Part shown: positions 1 to 8,603 of the stretch, in pieces | Position numbering within the stretch: the first letter of the stretch is position 1 | Layout: each line of letters starts with the position of its first letter | Assembly: GCA_035942255.1 (NCBI GenBank) | Contig: DASZDG010000056.1 | Location: forward strand, 5,666-69,665 | Reading direction: 5' to 3' | DNA from: JALZEG01 sp035942255 | GTDB lineage: Bacteria > Actinomycetota > CADDZG01 > WHSQ01 | Length of the DNA stretch: 64,000 bases | Position numbers and translations under genes: made by a program | The notes under the pieces: model-generated | Told to the model about the DNA's origin: nothing | Seen by the model: the letters and a program-made list of their open reading frames with translations, nothing else | The model's database searches: none

Positions 1-2217
1 GTCCACGACCTCCTGGTACGTCACGGTCTGCACGTCGAAGTCGCCGGGCTTCAGGGACGTCGGGAAGATCTCGCGCGTGCGGTTGAACAGAGCGTCCCAG
101 TCCCATTCTTCAGGGTCCAGCTCAGGGTTTGCGTTCTCGGCGACCGCGGCCTCGACGACGTCGGTGATGAGGTCGAAGGTCTGGTCGGCGAGGTCCTCGC
201 CCTCGAGGATCTTGCGGCGCTCGGCGTAGATGACCTGGCGCTGCTTGTCCATGACCTCGTCGTACTTCAGGACGTTCTTGCGGATCTCGAAGTTCATGCC
301 CTCGACCTGCGTCTGCGCACGCTCGATCGCCTTCGAGACGATCTTGGCCTCGATCGGCACGTCGTCGGGGATCTTCAGCCGGTCCATCATCCCGGCGATC
401 CGGTCCGAGGCGAACAGACGCATGAGGTCGTCCTCGAGCGACAGGTAGAACCGGCTCTCGCCCGGGTCGCCCTGGCGACCTGCGCGGCCGCGGAGCTGGT
501 TGTCGATCCGGCGCGAGTCGTGACGCTCGGTGCCGAGGACGTAGAGCCCGCCGACGGCGACTACCTTCTCGTGCTCGGCCGCGCACTGCGACTTGTACCG
601 CTCGAAGAGCGGGTTGAACTGCGAGTCGTACTCCGCCATCTCCTCCGGGGGGTACTCCGCGAGCAGGTACGCGTCGTTGTCCCAGCCCGCGGCCTGCATC
701 TCGGCGCGCGCCATGCCCTCGGCGTTGCCGCCGAGGAGGATGTCGACGCCGCGGCCGGCCATGTTCGTGGCGACGGTCACCGCGTGGAGCCGGCCCGCCT
801 GCGCGACGATGCTGGCCTCCTTCTCGTGGTGCTTCGCGTTCAGGACGCTGTGCGGCACGCCGCGCTTCTGCAGGATGCGCGAGAGGTGCTCCGACTTCTC
901 GATCGAGACGGTGCCGATGAGGACGGGTTGCCCGGCCTCGTAGCGCTTGGCCACGTCCTCGGCGACGGCGTTCCACTTCGCCTCGGCGGTCTTGTAGATG
1001 AGGTCCTGCTCGTCCTTGCGGACCATCGGCCGGTTGGTGGGGATCGGCGCGACCTCGAGCTTGTAGATGTGGCCGAACTCAGCCGCCTCGGTCTGGGCGG
1101 TGCCGGTCATGCCGGCGATCTTCTCGTACATGCGGAAGTAGTTCTGCAGCGTCACCGTCGCGAGCGTCTGGTTCTCTTCCTTGATCCGCACGCCCTCCTT
1201 GGCCTCGATCGCCTGGTGAAGGCCCTCGGAGTAGCGGCGGCCGGGAAGGATGCGGCCGGTGAACTCGTCGACGATGAGCACCTCGCCGTCCTTCACGACG
1301 TACTGCACGTCGAGCTTGTAGAGCTCCTTCGCCTTCAGCGCGGCCTGCAGGTGGTGCACGAGGTCGACGTTGACGTGGTCGTAGAGGTTCTCCACGCCGA
1401 GTATCTCCTCGACGCGGGAGACGCCCTCCTCGCTGACGGCGACCGTGTGCTTCTTCTCGTCCACCTCGTAGTGGGTGTCCCTCTGGAGCCGCGGGGCGAT
1501 GCGCGCGAACTGCACGTACCACTTGTTGTTCTCCTGCACCGCACCCGAGATGATCAGCGGCGTGCGGGCCTCGTCGACGAGGATCGAGTCGACCTCGTCG
1601 ACGGTCGCGAAGTGGTGGCCGCGCTGCACCATCCGCTCGCGTTCGGTGACCATGTTGTCGCGGAGGTAGTCGAAGCCGAACTCGTTGTTGGTCCCGTACG
1701 TGATGTCGGCCTCGTACGCCGGACGCCGCTCGGCGGGCGTCATCTGCGCCTGGATGAGGCCGGTCTGCATGCCGAGGAACCGGTAGACCTGCCCCATCCA
1801 CTCGGAGTCTCGCTTCGCAAGGTAGTCGTTGACCGTGACGACGTGCACGCCGAGGCCGGGGAGCGCGTTGAGGTAGACGGCGAGCGTCGCGGTGAGCGTC
1901 TTGCCCTCACCGGTCTTCATCTCGGCGATCCAACCCTGGTGCAGCGCTCCGCCGCCCATCAGCTGCACGTCGAAGTGGCGCTGTCCGATGACCCGCTTCG
2001 CCGCGGCGCGGACGCACGCGAACGCCTCCGGAAGCAGGTCGTCGAGGGGCTCACCCCGTTCGAGGCGGTTGCGGAACTCCCCCGTCTTCGCCTTGAGGGC
2101 GTCGTCGTCTAGGCGCTCGATCTCGTCCTCGAGGGAGTTGACGCGGGGCACGATCGCCTGGAGGGCCCTGAGCTTCTTGCCCTCCCCGGCGGCAAGGACC
2201 TTCTTGATGATGCTCAT
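1..2217 (-). CDS. secA: Preprotein translocase ATPase SecA (3' end outside window)
   Basis: ATP-driven motor that pushes unfolded secretory proteins through the SecYEG channel at the inner face of the membrane. The first 739 residues are visible, starting at the ATG complementary to 2215-2217 and remaining open to position 1. The Walker A motif MKTGEGKT is at residues 100-107 and the DEVD Walker B box at 207-210, followed by SILVDEAR, all at positions typical of SecA. The C-terminal part of the roughly 900-residue family lies beyond the left edge. In many actinobacteria secA lies near comF, a response regulator and a ribosome hibernation factor gene; here comF and the regulator are present 0.9-2.2 kb upstream, but no hibernation-factor gene is visible between them. 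Confidence 0.97.
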   Translation of the reverse strand, partial: MSIIKKVLAAGEGKKLRALQAIVPRVNSLEDEIERLDDDALKAKTGEFRNRLERGEPLDDLLPEAFACVRAAAKRVIGQRHFDVQLMGGGALHQGWIAEMKTGEGKTLTATLAVYLNALPGLGVHVVTVNDYLAKRDSEWMGQVYRFLGMQTGLIQAQMTPAERRPAYEADITYGTNNEFGFDYLRDNMVTERERMVQRGHHFATVDEVDSILVDEARTPLIISGAVQENNKWYVQFARIAPRLQRDTHYEVDEKKHTVAVSEEGVSRVEEILGVENLYDHVNVDLVHHLQAALKAKELYKLDVQYVVKDGEVLIVDEFTGRILPGRRYSEGLHQAIEAKEGVRIKEENQTLATVTLQNYFRMYEKIAGMTGTAQTEAAEFGHIYKLEVAPIPTNRPMVRKDEQDLIYKTAEAKWNAVAEDVAKRYEAGQPVLIGTVSIEKSEHLSRILQKRGVPHSVLNAKHHEKEASIVAQAGRLHAVTVATNMAGRGVDILLGGNAEGMARAEMQAAGWDNDAYLLAEYPPEEMAEYDSQFNPLFERYKSQCAAEHEKVVAVGGLYVLGTERHDSRRIDNQLRGRAGRQGDPGESRFYLSLEDDLMRLFASDRIAGMMDRLKIPDDVPIEAKIVSKAIERAQTQVEGMNFEIRKNVLKYDEVMDKQRQVIYAERRKILEGEDLADQTFDLITDVVEAAVAENANPELDPEEWDWDALFNRTREIFPTSLKPGDFDVQTVTYQEVVD

Positions 2218-2267
2218 AGGCCGTCCATTATCCCCCTGGCGCGAAGGAAGTCATCCGGGGTCGCGGG

Positions 2268-2789
2268 TCAGCGTGCGACGACAACCGTGAATACGGCGCT
2301 TACCCCTACTGCGAAGAGGGCTGCAACCTGAAGAGCGTGCGACCATTCGAGCACCTTCGCGACACTCGAGTTCTTCTCGTAGAGGGTTTGATAGAGGCTG
2401 ATGCGGACCTCGGCGGCGCGACGTTCCCCAACCTCCAGAGAGCCGTTCCAGAATTGATTGACAAGCCGGTCGAACTCCCTGGGTGGGATCTCGCGCTGCT
2501 TCTGAATGCGGTTCGCGACCAGAGCAAAGCCTGCCGCCCCCAGCAAGAGGACCAGCGAGAGGCCGAACAGAGCGCCCAGCCAGGCGGGTCGGGAATCGTC
2601 ACCAAGCCCCGCGACAGTTCCTAGTCCAACGAGCAAAGAGCTCAGGAAGCTCGACGCCGTAATGGTGGCGGACGCGCGGCGCTCCAGAGAATCAGAACGA
2701 CCGGTCTCTGCCTCGAGGCGCTCCTTCAGCAACTCGATGTAGGCGGGACCGGCAAGCTCCTCTCGCGGGAGGTTCCGGGCTTCAGCCAT
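2268..2789 (-). CDS. Predicted three-helix membrane protein, unknown function
   Basis: Not recognised with confidence. The 173-residue product has an amphipathic N-terminal helix (about 10-40), two close hydrophobic segments (about 44-65 and 70-92), a long soluble helical stretch and a third hydrophobic segment at the extreme C-terminus (about 150-171). Two adjacent helices followed by a helical tail are loosely reminiscent of SLATT or Pycsar-effector-like membrane proteins, but no nucleotide-cyclase partner is nearby, so this is only a suggestion. It starts one base after the stop of the 57-codon gene upstream (stop at 2790), so the pair is probably translationally coupled. The pair sits between secA and the response regulator, where a hibernation factor gene is often found. 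Confidence 0.7.
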   Translation of the reverse strand: MAEARNLPREELAGPAYIELLKERLEAETGRSDSLERRASATITASSFLSSLLVGLGTVAGLGDDSRPAWLGALFGLSLVLLLGAAGFALVANRIQKQREIPPREFDRLVNQFWNGSLEVGERRAAEVRISLYQTLYEKNSSVAKVLEWSHALQVAALFAVGVSAVFTVVVAR

Positions 2790-2963
2790 CTACCTTGAGC
2801 GTCTCCTCATCATCTTTCTGTCATTGAGGCCGCGAACCATCCGGTCGACAACGCCTTTGGGCGCCCGGAGGCGACCGGTCCGCCTCTTGACTTCTTCCTG
2901 CTCGATCTCACCGGGGTCGTTCTCCTGGCCCTCGTCCTTGCCTCCGTTTTCACGGTCCGCCAA
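2790..2963 (-). CDS. Small charged protein with TTG start, unknown function
   Basis: A 57-residue product, very rich in charged residues (acidic N-terminal half, Arg/Lys-rich C-terminal half), with no recognisable domain. The TTG start (complement of 2961-2963) has a clear GGAGG ribosome-binding site five bases upstream, the third codon positions are strongly G/C, and its TAG is immediately followed by the ATG of the membrane-protein gene at 2789. A longer overlapping frame (2810-3019) lacks these signals. Likely the first gene of a two-gene unit. It could be a regulator or chaperone of the membrane protein (inference only). Confidence 0.6.
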   Translation of the reverse strand: MADRENGGKDEGQENDPGEIEQEEVKRRTGRLRAPKGVVDRMVRGLNDRKMMRRRSR

Positions 2964-3074
2964 GGATCCTCCAGTCTGGGAAGTCTCTCAATCGTAGGCC
3001 TTGAGAGGGCAAAGGTCACATGGAGCCCTTAGGTTCAACCAGACACAGTCTCGAGGGTGTGACTCGCGCCACCG

Positions 3075-3767
3075 CTACTTGATGTCGAGCAGCTTCTCGC
3101 GCACGGCGTAGACGACCGCCTCCATGCGGGAGTGCAGGTGCAGCTTCTCGAGGATGTTGCGGACGTGGTTCTTGACCGTGTTCTCGGAGATGAACAGCTC
3201 GGAGCCGATGTCGCGGTTGTTCATCCCCTTCGCCACGAGCTTGAGGACCTCGAGCTCGCGCTCGGTCAGGCGCGGCCCCGGCACCTGCGTCCGCTCGTCG
3301 CGGCGCTTGACCATGGCGGCGAACTCGTTCAGCAGCTTGCTCGCCATCGACGGAGAGATCAGCGACTGTCCGGCCTGGACCTGCCGGACCGCGCTGGCCA
3401 CCTCTTCGATCGAGATCTCCTTCAGCAGGTAGCCGGAGGCGCCGGCCTTGATCGCCTCGTAGAGATCGGCCTCCTCATCGGAGATCGTGAGCATCAGGAT
3501 CTTCGTGGACGGAAGCGTGTCCTTGATCGTGCGCGTCGCCTCGATCCCGGAACGCTTGGGCATGCGGACGTCCATCAGCACGACGTCGGGCGTGGTCGCC
3601 TCGGCGCGCTCGACCGCCTCGTGACCGTCGGAGGCTTCGCCGACCACGTCGATGTCGGCCTCGCCCTCGAGGACCATCTGGAGACCGCGCCGGAACAGAG
3701 CGTGGTCGTCCACGATCAGGACCCGGATCGCGTCCTCGTTGACCATCTTCCCCGGCGGCTTGCTCAC
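3075..3767 (-). CDS. NarL/FixJ-family response regulator
   Basis: DNA-binding response regulator of 230 residues. The receiver domain is complete: acidic pair Asp20-Asp21, phospho-acceptor Asp66 in the motif PDVVLMDVRMP, and conserved Lys116 in GYLLKE. A LuxR-type helix-turn-helix occupies about 165-225, with LTERELEVLKLVAKGMNNRDI as its first half (shown here split: LTERELEVLK, LVAKGMNNRDI). No sensor kinase gene is adjacent, so it is an orphan. Orphan regulators of this type are common next to secA in actinobacteria. The start is GTG at 3765-3767, preceded by a GGGGGACC ribosome-binding site; an internal ATG at codon 8 is the alternative. Confidence 0.92.
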   Translation of the reverse strand: MSKPPGKMVNEDAIRVLIVDDHALFRRGLQMVLEGEADIDVVGEASDGHEAVERAEATTPDVVLMDVRMPKRSGIEATRTIKDTLPSTKILMLTISDEEADLYEAIKAGASGYLLKEISIEEVASAVRQVQAGQSLISPSMASKLLNEFAAMVKRRDERTQVPGPRLTERELEVLKLVAKGMNNRDIGSELFISENTVKNHVRNILEKLHLHSRMEAVVYAVREKLLDIK

Positions 3768-3872
3768 TCAGGTCCCCCTCCCGTTCGGGAGCGTCGACTA
3801 GTCATTCCGCGGATTGTAGAACGGTGACCAGCCATTTTGCCCTAAGCAAGAATGCCTAGTAGTCATCTTGGC

Positions 3873-4466
3873 TCATGCGCGGCAGCCTACGAGGCCTTCG
3901 ACTCCGACCGCACCGGCCTTCAGCAATGCACGCGCACAGGTGCAAATCGTCGCGCCCGTAGTCATTACGTCGTCCACGAGGACCACCCGGCCATGGACGG
4001 GACGGGCCACGAAGGCATCCTTCAGGTTCTCCCGCCTCTGGGCAGCGCCGAGGACGGTTTGGTCCGATCTGGGCCCTGAGGGGTCGAGCAACCGGTCCGC
4101 GGGGAGCCCCAGACGGCGCGCGACCGCCCGCGCGAGGACCTCGGCATGGTCATATCCGCGGGAACGCGCGTCGGCGGGTAGGCACGGCACCCAGGTGACG
4201 GCGTCGCCGTCGAGCCCGTCCCTCCACGCAGCGCGGCACATGGCCTCGGCCAGCGGGGCGCCGTGGCCCCTCATCCCGCGCAGCTTGAGCCCCAGCACCA
4301 GCGATCGAGCCGCGCCTTCGTAGAGCCAGCCGGCGCCGAGACGGCGCAACGGCGGCGGGGCTTCGAGCCGAGGGCACGCCGGGAGCTCGCGCCCGCAACG
4401 GGAGCAGAGGGCGGAGCCGGGGTCGCCGCACGAGGTGCAACGGTCGGGGGCCGCGAGCCGGAGCAT
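3873..4466 (-). CDS. comF: ComF-family phosphoribosyltransferase-like protein
   Basis: A 197-residue member of the ComF/GntX family, linked to DNA uptake in competent bacteria and to fork rescue elsewhere. Four N-terminal cysteines (10, 13, 21, 24) form the expected zinc-finger pattern, and the phosphoribosyl pyrophosphate-binding loop VVLVDDVMTTGAT is at 161-173. Length fits the family. The ATG at 4464-4466 lies six bases after a TAGGTT box on the minus strand, so the transcript may be leaderless. A dispersed double-hairpin repeat separates it from the ahcY gene upstream. Confidence 0.9.
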   Translation of the reverse strand: MLRLAAPDRCTSCGDPGSALCSRCGRELPACPRLEAPPPLRRLGAGWLYEGAARSLVLGLKLRGMRGHGAPLAEAMCRAAWRDGLDGDAVTWVPCLPADARSRGYDHAEVLARAVARRLGLPADRLLDPSGPRSDQTVLGAAQRRENLKDAFVARPVHGRVVLVDDVMTTGATICTCARALLKAGAVGVEGLVGCRA

Positions 4467-4472
4467 CGAGCA

Positions 4473-4478
4473 AACCTA
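4473..4478 (-). promoter_or_regulatory. -10 box TAGGTT for comF, leaderless start
   Basis: Read on the minus strand, TAGGTT is followed by six bases and then the comF ATG. The spacing puts the transcript start at or next to the start codon. It belongs to a recurring TANNNT-N6-9-start pattern in this window. Confidence 0.45.
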
Positions 4479-4495
4479 AGAGGAGGCTGAGACAT

Positions 4496-4574
4496 GTTTG
4501 CTCTAGCGGGATCGCAAGCGGTCCCGCCCTATGCGGACCCCTCGCCGCTCCGCGTCGTCGCCTTTCGGCGACGG
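4496..4574 (+). repeat. Dispersed double-hairpin repeat, copy A
   Basis: An intergenic element with two palindromes: a first stem built on CGGGATCGC / GCGGTCCCG with an AA loop, then a short CTATGCGGA spacer region, then CGTCGCC / GGCGACG around a TTTC loop. It lies between the ahcY 3' end and comF. Three other copies (9795, 19581, 33584) share the same order, orientation and length. It may act as a REP-like element or terminator. Confidence 0.8.
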
Positions 4575-4585
4575 GCGCGCATTTG

Positions 4586-5848
4586 CTACGTGCCTTCTTC
4601 CCAGCCCTCCAGGTATGCGCGCTGGTCGGGCGTCAGCTCGTCGATCCGGACGCCCATCGTCTCGAGCTTGAGGCGCGCGACCTCCTTGTCGATGTCGTCG
4701 GGCACCGAGTACACCTTCTTCTCCAGCGTGTCGGCATTCGCCGCGAGCCACTCGCACGACAGCGCCTGGTTCGCGAACGACATGTCCATCACCGACGCGG
4801 GATGGCCCTCGGCCGCCGCTAGGTTGACGAGCCGTCCGTCCGACAGGACGTAGAGCTTGCGGTCGCCCTCCATCGAGAACTCCTCGACCTCACGCCGGAC
4901 GATCCGCTGCGCGGAAGACATCGAGCGCAGCGTGCCGAGATCGATCTCGATGTCGAAATGGCCTGCGTTCGCGAGGATCGCGCCGTCCTTCATCACCTCG
5001 AAGTGGTCGGCGCGCAGCACGTGCTTGTTGCCGGTGACGGTTATGAAGACGTCACCCTGCGTCGCGGCCTCGCGGCCGGGGAGCACGCGGAACCCGTCCA
5101 TCGCGGCCTCCAGCGCGCGCGTGGGGTCGATCTCCGTGACGATCACGTCGGCCCCCATGCCCTTGGCGCGCGAGGCGACACCGCGACCGCACATCCCGTA
5201 CCCGCAGACGACCACGGTGCGCCCCGCGAGGAGCACGTTCGTCGCGCGGATGATCCCGTCGATCGCCGACTGCCCGGTGCCGTAGCGGTTGTCGAAAAGG
5301 TGCTTCGTGCGCGCGTTGTTCACGCTGACGATCGGGTAGCCGAGGACGCCGTTCGCCTCCATCGCGCGGAGGCGGATCACGCCGGTCGTCGTCTCCTCGG
5401 TGCCGCCGATGATCTCCGGGAGCTGGTCCGGCCTCTGCTGGTGGAGCATCGTGACGAGGTCGCCACCGTCGTCCATCGTGATCACGGGGCGCCGGTCGAG
5501 CACGGCCTTGATATGTCCGTAGTACCCGCCCTCGTCGACGCCGCGGATCGCGTACGTCGCGATGCCGTACTCCGCGACGAGCCCCGACGCTGTCGCGTCC
5601 TGCGTCGACAACGGGTTGGACGCACACAGGGCGACGTCGGCACCGCCCGCGGCCAGCGTGCGCATGAGGTTCGCCGTCTCGGTCGTGACGTGGAGACACG
5701 CCGCGATCACGAGCCCGTCGAGCGGCTTCTCCTTCTCGAAGCGCGCGCGGATGCGCTCGAGGACCGGCATCTGACGATCCGCCCACTCGATGCGGAGGCG
5801 TCCCTCGGGCGCAAGCGAGAGATCCAGTACGTCGTTGTCCACGGTCAT
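4586..5848 (-). CDS. ahcY: S-adenosylhomocysteine hydrolase
   Basis: Cytosolic NAD-dependent enzyme that splits S-adenosylhomocysteine into adenosine and homocysteine, removing the inhibitory product of methyltransferases. The 420-residue length matches the shorter bacterial/archaeal type. The NAD-binding loop VVVCGYGMCGRGVA lies near residue 212, and the substrate-binding stretches SVNNARTKHLFDNRYGTGQS and HVTTETANLM are intact. Its ATG overlaps the stop of the upstream Trm112-like gene by four bases (ATGA), so the two are translated as a unit. The homocysteine it makes can feed the cystathionine synthases at 14.5 and 17.6 kb. Confidence 0.96.
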   Translation of the reverse strand: MTVDNDVLDLSLAPEGRLRIEWADRQMPVLERIRARFEKEKPLDGLVIAACLHVTTETANLMRTLAAGGADVALCASNPLSTQDATASGLVAEYGIATYAIRGVDEGGYYGHIKAVLDRRPVITMDDGGDLVTMLHQQRPDQLPEIIGGTEETTTGVIRLRAMEANGVLGYPIVSVNNARTKHLFDNRYGTGQSAIDGIIRATNVLLAGRTVVVCGYGMCGRGVASRAKGMGADVIVTEIDPTRALEAAMDGFRVLPGREAATQGDVFITVTGNKHVLRADHFEVMKDGAILANAGHFDIEIDLGTLRSMSSAQRIVRREVEEFSMEGDRKLYVLSDGRLVNLAAAEGHPASVMDMSFANQALSCEWLAANADTLEKKVYSVPDDIDKEVARLKLETMGVRIDELTPDQRAYLEGWEEGT

Positions 5849-6045
5849 GAGTCGGCTCGTCCTTCCTTATCTCCCTCGGGTTTCTCGGCTTCGTCGATCA
5901 ACAGGACCGGGATGCCGTCGCGGATCGGGTAGCGGTAGCCGCAGCTCCCGCGGCACACGAGGAGGTCGTCGCTCTCGCGGTACTCGAGATCGCCGCGGCA
6001 GTTCGGGCAGGCAAGGATCTCGAGCAGCTTCTCGTCCAGGGCCAT
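5845..6045 (-). CDS. Trm112-family (UPF0434) zinc-ribbon protein
   Basis: A 66-residue protein with the family opening LDEKLLEILACPNC, a second Cys pair (CRGSC) and the closing motif YPIRDGIPVLL. Trm112-type proteins in eukaryotes and archaea activate methyltransferases; bacterial members are thought to act similarly. Overlap of its stop with the ahcY start fits a link to methylation (inference). Confidence 0.88.
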   Translation of the reverse strand: MALDEKLLEILACPNCRGDLEYRESDDLLVCRGSCGYRYPIRDGIPVLLIDEAEKPEGDKEGRADS

Positions 6046-6083
6046 CGCGCTTCCTCTATAGGGGGCGGGTCAACGCATTCTCA

Positions 6084-6117
6084 CCCAAAAAACAGGGGGC
6101 CGGTCTCCCGGCCCCCG
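6084..6117 (-). terminator. Rho-independent terminator of the LPXTG gene
   Basis: Stem of nine G/C pairs (GGGGGCCGG, 6095-6103, with CCGGCCCCC, 6108-6116) around a TCTC loop. On the minus strand it is followed by a run of six T. It lies just after the stop of the surface-protein gene at 6150. Confidence 0.85.
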
Positions 6118-6149
6118 ATGTCGCTCCGCTGATCGTGCATCGTGCGATG

Positions 6150-7022
6150 TCACAGTGTCGGCCTCACCGACACGAACTGCATCATGCCCCCGCCGAGTAG
6201 CAGCAGGGCGAATCCGAACATCACGAAGGGCAGCGTGTCCGCGGCCCCCGTGAACGGCAGTTGCGCCGCCACCGGTGTCGGTTCCCTTCTCTGGATTGGC
6301 ACCGGTGGTTCCTCATTCACGATCCGTCGTCTCTTTACCTGGGGGACGTCTCCCGGGTTGTCCGGGCCCACGGGCTTGACGATCGGCTTGACGGTCGGGC
6401 CCGGCTGACCCGGGGGGTTCCCGGGATTCCCCGGCTTCCCCGGCGGGTTCGTCGGGGGAGTCGTAGGAGTCGTAGGCGGGCTGGTCGGCGGCACTGGAGG
6501 TGCAGCCTTGACCTTCCCGCCGCAGTGGCCGTTGTTGTCGTCGTCGAAATCGTCGTCGTTGCCGCAGCCGTTGTTGCCGTCCTGGTCCTGCAGGTCCATG
6601 CCACCACTACCGCCGGGCTTGTCCGTGCACCCGCCGCGAGGGTCGCTCGCGGGGCTGGCGCCGCACTCGTTCCGCATCGGCCCGACGTTGTCGTCGGGAT
6701 CCGACTCGGACTTCCCCTGGTTGCCCGAACCGCCCGGCTCCGCCGAACGGTCCTTCCCCGAGGGATGCTGGTTGTCGTTGACGCCAACCTCTGCCTCATG
6801 CGAGTCCTCGATGGTGGTGACGGGGTTCAAGTCGGCGTCGCCGTCGTGGTCCCCGGTTCCTGCAGTGGCCACAGGTGTTGTGCTGGACGACTGGGGGTTC
6901 CCAGTCGTGTGGTCGTCCTTGTGGTGCGCCGTTGCAGCGACCGGGATCAGGACGACCGAGACGATCAGAGCGAGGAGGATGAGGGTTGCCGGCGCCGTCA
7001 GGCGCTTGGTTATCTCTCCCAC
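6150..7022 (-). CDS. Secreted LPXTG-type surface protein
   Basis: A 290-residue protein with an N-terminal hydrophobic signal segment (about 12-33), a long low-complexity Asp/Asn/Gly-rich region with paired cysteines, a Pro/Thr/Gly linker, and a C-terminal LPFTG motif followed by a hydrophobic helix and a short tail. This is the layout of a sortase substrate; no sortase gene is in the window. The Asp-rich stretch near residue 150 (NDDDFDDDNNG) could bind calcium. The GTG at 7020-7022 lies directly against a GGAGG, so the exact start is uncertain. A 142-base leader with strong hairpins precedes it. Resembles the protein at 39086. Confidence 0.75.
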   Translation of the reverse strand: MGEITKRLTAPATLILLALIVSVVLIPVAATAHHKDDHTTGNPQSSSTTPVATAGTGDHDGDADLNPVTTIEDSHEAEVGVNDNQHPSGKDRSAEPGGSGNQGKSESDPDDNVGPMRNECGASPASDPRGGCTDKPGGSGGMDLQDQDGNNGCGNDDDFDDDNNGHCGGKVKAAPPVPPTSPPTTPTTPPTNPPGKPGNPGNPPGQPGPTVKPIVKPVGPDNPGDVPQVKRRRIVNEEPPVPIQRREPTPVAAQLPFTGAADTLPFVMFGFALLLLGGGMMQFVSVRPTL

Positions 7023-7164
7023 CTCCTATTTCAGCTCGACTTGCTCCTTTCGGCCGATCCGAAGGATCGGCACGTGTTCGGCAACTCCTCTCCGCTCAGG
7101 GGCGCATCCTCGTCCCATATGGGAGAAAATTCAAATCCTGGGCTCTTCCTGCGGGTTTGTCCCC
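7023..7164 (-). promoter_or_regulatory. Structured 5' leader of the LPXTG gene, class unassigned
   Basis: On the minus strand the 142-base gap holds a TCCCATATGGGA hairpin, an AGGGG/CCCCT long-range pairing and a perfect GCCGATCC-TTC-GGATCGGC hairpin shortly before the ribosome-binding site. Some segments (ACAAACC, TTGCCGAAC) resemble parts of c-di-GMP-I riboswitches but the conserved core is not complete, so I do not assign a class. Confidence 0.35.
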
Positions 7165-8502
7165 TTATGAGCGGATAAGGGAGAGGACCTCGTCCCGCTT
7201 CGCGGCCATGAGCGCGGGGGTCCGGGCCTCGAGGTTCAGCCTCAGCAAGGGCTCGGTGTTCGAGGGGCGGCAGTTGAACCACCAGTCGTCGAACTCGACG
7301 GTGAGCCCGTCGCTGGTGTCCTGGCGGCCGTCGGCGTAGACGGCGCGCAGCTTCTCGATCGCGGCCCCCTGGTCCTCGACGACCGAATTGATCTCCCCCG
7401 ACGGCGCGTACCGCTGGTACGGCGCCAGCATCTGCGAGAGAGGGATGCCGGACTCGCTCATGGCCTCGAGCGCGAGCAGCGCGGCGATCATCCCGGAGTC
7501 CGCGCGGAAGTTGTCGCGGAAGTAGTAGTGGCCGGAGTGCTCGCCGCCGAAGATCGCGCCGGTCTCGGCCATCACCTGCTTGATGAACGAATGCCCGACG
7601 CGCGTGCGGACGGGACGTCCCCCGTTCTCCTCGACGACTTCGCGCACGGCCCACGAGCAGATCAGGTTGTAGATGACGGCCTCGCCCGGGTGCTTGCGCA
7701 GGAGGCGCTCGGCCACGAGCGCGGTCGTCGTAGACCCCGACACGAGCTCGCCCTTCTCGTCGACGAGGAACATCCTGTCGGCGTCGCCGTCGAACGCGAT
7801 CCCGGCCTGGCAGCCCTCGTCACGGACGGCCTTCTGCAAGTCGGCGAGGTTCTCGGGCTCGATCGGGTTGGCGGGGTGGTTCGGGAACGTGCCGTCGAGC
7901 TCGAAGAACAGCGGGACGATCTCGAACGGGAGGTCGCCGAACACGAGCGGGACGGTCTTGCCGGCCATCCCGTTCCCGGCGTCGACCGCGACGCGAAGCG
8001 GCTGCAGCACGTCCCGGTCGACGAACGAGCGGCAGTGCGCGGCGTAGTCGCCGAGCACGTCCTTCTCGAACACGTTGCCGGGGTCGCCGTCATCGGACGC
8101 CCCGGCTTCCGCGAGCGCGCGGATCTCCTGCAGCCCCGACTCCGCCCCGATCGGCGCGGCCCCCGCACGGCACAGCTTGATGCCGTTGTAGTGCCCGGGG
8201 TTGTGGGACGCGGTGAACATCGCGCCGGGCAGGTCGAGCCGGCCGGAGGCGAAGTACAGCGCGTCGGTCGACACCTCGCCGACGTCGACCACGTCGGCAC
8301 CCGCGGCGGTCGCGCCCTCGGCGAACGCCTCGGCGAGCGCCGGCGACGACACGCGCATGTCCCGCCCGAGGACGACCCGGCCGGTCCCGGCGAAGCGAGC
8401 GAACGCGGAGCCGATCCGGCCCGCGGTCGCCTCGTCCAGCTGGTCCGGGTACACGCCGCGGACGTCGTAGGCCTTGAAGATCCCGGAGAGGTCGGCGGAC
8501 AT
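7165..8502 (-). CDS. manB: Phosphomannomutase / phosphoglucomutase
   Basis: A 445-residue alpha-D-phosphohexomutase that interconverts mannose-6-P and mannose-1-P (and probably the glucose pair), supplying GDP-mannose for glycan synthesis. The active-site serine loop TASHNPGHYNGIK, the metal-binding loop AFDGDADRMF and the sugar-binding GEHSGHYYF are all intact. Full family length. A TAGGAT box lies eight bases before the ATG on the minus strand. Its product would be used by the mannosyltransferases at 33-38 kb. Confidence 0.93.
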   Translation of the reverse strand: MSADLSGIFKAYDVRGVYPDQLDEATAGRIGSAFARFAGTGRVVLGRDMRVSSPALAEAFAEGATAAGADVVDVGEVSTDALYFASGRLDLPGAMFTASHNPGHYNGIKLCRAGAAPIGAESGLQEIRALAEAGASDDGDPGNVFEKDVLGDYAAHCRSFVDRDVLQPLRVAVDAGNGMAGKTVPLVFGDLPFEIVPLFFELDGTFPNHPANPIEPENLADLQKAVRDEGCQAGIAFDGDADRMFLVDEKGELVSGSTTTALVAERLLRKHPGEAVIYNLICSWAVREVVEENGGRPVRTRVGHSFIKQVMAETGAIFGGEHSGHYYFRDNFRADSGMIAALLALEAMSESGIPLSQMLAPYQRYAPSGEINSVVEDQGAAIEKLRAVYADGRQDTSDGLTVEFDDWWFNCRPSNTEPLLRLNLEARTPALMAAKRDEVLSLIRS

Positions 8503-8510
8503 GGGGAGGC

Positions 8511-8516
8511 ATCCTA
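8511..8516 (-). promoter_or_regulatory. -10 box TAGGAT for phosphomannomutase, leaderless start
   Basis: TAGGAT on the minus strand, eight bases before the ATG at 8502; no Shine-Dalgarno sequence is visible between them. Confidence 0.4.
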
Positions 8517-8603
8517 AAGGGGGCCGCGGGCGGCTCCGCCAGCCCCAACTCCCCCCTGTAGAACGTTGACGGGGGCGGGCGGGGCTGGAACCATCTTTAC
8601 GAG

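Noticed and set aside
520..2112. 530-residue plus-strand frame
   Set aside because: Antisense of secA, whose Walker motifs are unambiguous.
2810..3019. 69-residue minus-strand frame
   Set aside because: The overlapping 57-codon TTG frame has a ribosome-binding site, G/C third positions and abuts the next gene; this one has none of these.
7023..7164. Second c-di-GMP-I riboswitch
   Set aside because: It lacks the GGGACGCAAAGCC core and the tetraloop arm seen at 45395-45480.
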